Shown piece by piece: positions 5,353 to 5,680 of a stretch of 5,680 nt of DNA (position 1 is its first letter; every line of letters starts with the position of its first letter). The notes beneath the pieces were generated by a model. It searched no databases and was not told where the DNA came from. It worked only from the letters and a program-made list of their open reading frames with translations. Both the position numbers and the translations under genes were made by a program. This DNA comes from Holosporaceae bacterium. Its GTDB lineage: Bacteria; Pseudomonadota; Alphaproteobacteria; UBA3830. Location: assembly GCA_031262635.1 (NCBI GenBank), contig JAISHN010000090.1, positions 1 through 5,680 on the forward strand, written 5' to 3'.

Positions 5353-5599
5353 GGTTGAGTTAGGAAAAATTTTGTTCGTCGTCCTTTTCCGTCATCCTGA
5401 GCGCAGCGAAGGAACCAGACGGCGAGTACGCTGGGAAAGCGTATGGATCCTTCGTCGGGCAAGCCCTCCTCTAGGATGACGGAGAAGGAAGAAACTTCGC
5501 GAATTCATGCGCCTAGCAATGACTTATTGCGGGAGTATAAACCTCTTGTTTCAACAAAAATAGCCTCATACTGCTCATCGCATTTTTCCTAACGGAACC
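5353..5599 (-). mobile_element. 247-bp MITE-like inverted-repeat element, copy 2
   Basis: This is the same element as at 462-708, in reverse orientation and with exactly the same length. The ends are GGTTGAGTTAGGAA and TTCCTAACGGAACC, flanked by TA at 5351-5352 and 5600-5601. Most differences from copy 1 are point substitutions and an exchanged hairpin loop. It starts five bases after the stop of the cysteine-rich gene, where its hairpin could act as a transcript end. Confidence 0.8.
5389..5482. repeat. Long imperfect palindrome nested in element copy 2
   Basis: The outer arms CCGTCATCCT (5389-5398) and AGGATGACGG (5473-5482) match those of copy 1. The inner arms are GAAGGAACCAGAC and the GGATCCTTC side, with one mismatch. 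The apical part forms its own hairpin, TACGCT (5427-5432) with AGCGTA (5438-5443), which copy 1 lacks. Confidence 0.85.
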
Positions 5600-5601
5600 T
5601 A

Positions 5602-5680
5602 GTAACTCCAAATTTCATCTCTACAAACCCGAATAAAGGATTAAAAAAATCGATTTAGAGCGGAGATATCAAATATTTTC
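5602..5680. other. Right edge, nothing identified
   Basis: This AT-rich sequence contains no start codon with a ribosome-binding site, no RNA gene and no clear repeat. It may be upstream sequence of a gene outside the window. Confidence 0.4.

Overview
The window looks like a chromosomal segment of an AT-rich alphaproteobacterium, most plausibly a host-associated lineage (Holosporales/Rickettsiales-like). The signs are the tRNA-Leu(UAG)-tig-clpP arrangement, alphaproteobacterial '-10' boxes of the form GCTATA, a compact RNase D without an HRDC domain, and small miniature-transposon copies. The taxonomic call is inference; no rRNA is present.

Layout. Positions 1-300 hold the 3' edge of an unidentified open frame, possibly frameshifted, and a short tandem repeat. 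Initiator tRNA-fMet lies on the minus strand (302-378) with its own promoter. A 247-bp TA-flanked inverted-repeat element follows (462-708), then a small predicted lipoprotein gene (811-1164). About 490 bp without a convincing gene come next, although they contain one isolated promoter-like site. The core operon, tRNA-Leu(UAG), tig (trigger factor), clpP and an RNase D-like exonuclease, runs from 1659 to 4475. A 302-bp intergenic stretch with several small inverted repeats leads to a cysteine-rich secreted protein gene (4778-5347). A second 247-bp copy of the element, in opposite orientation (5353-5599), starts five bases after that gene's stop. The last 80 bases hold nothing I can identify.

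The core genes serve protein quality control and RNA processing. Trigger factor receives nascent chains at the ribosome exit, ClpP is the proteolytic core of Clp proteases, and the RNase D-like protein trims RNA 3' ends. The 3' end of clpP overlaps the start of rnd by four bases (ATGA), which suggests translational coupling. clpX, which often follows clpP in alphaproteobacteria, is absent here.

The accessory content is two exported proteins of unknown function, one lipoprotein and one cysteine-rich and relatively GC-rich, plus a pair of inverted mobile-element copies that bracket the whole 709-5352 segment. I see no obvious complete new system. The best leads are the element pair with its nested variable-loop hairpin and the cysteine-rich secreted protein.
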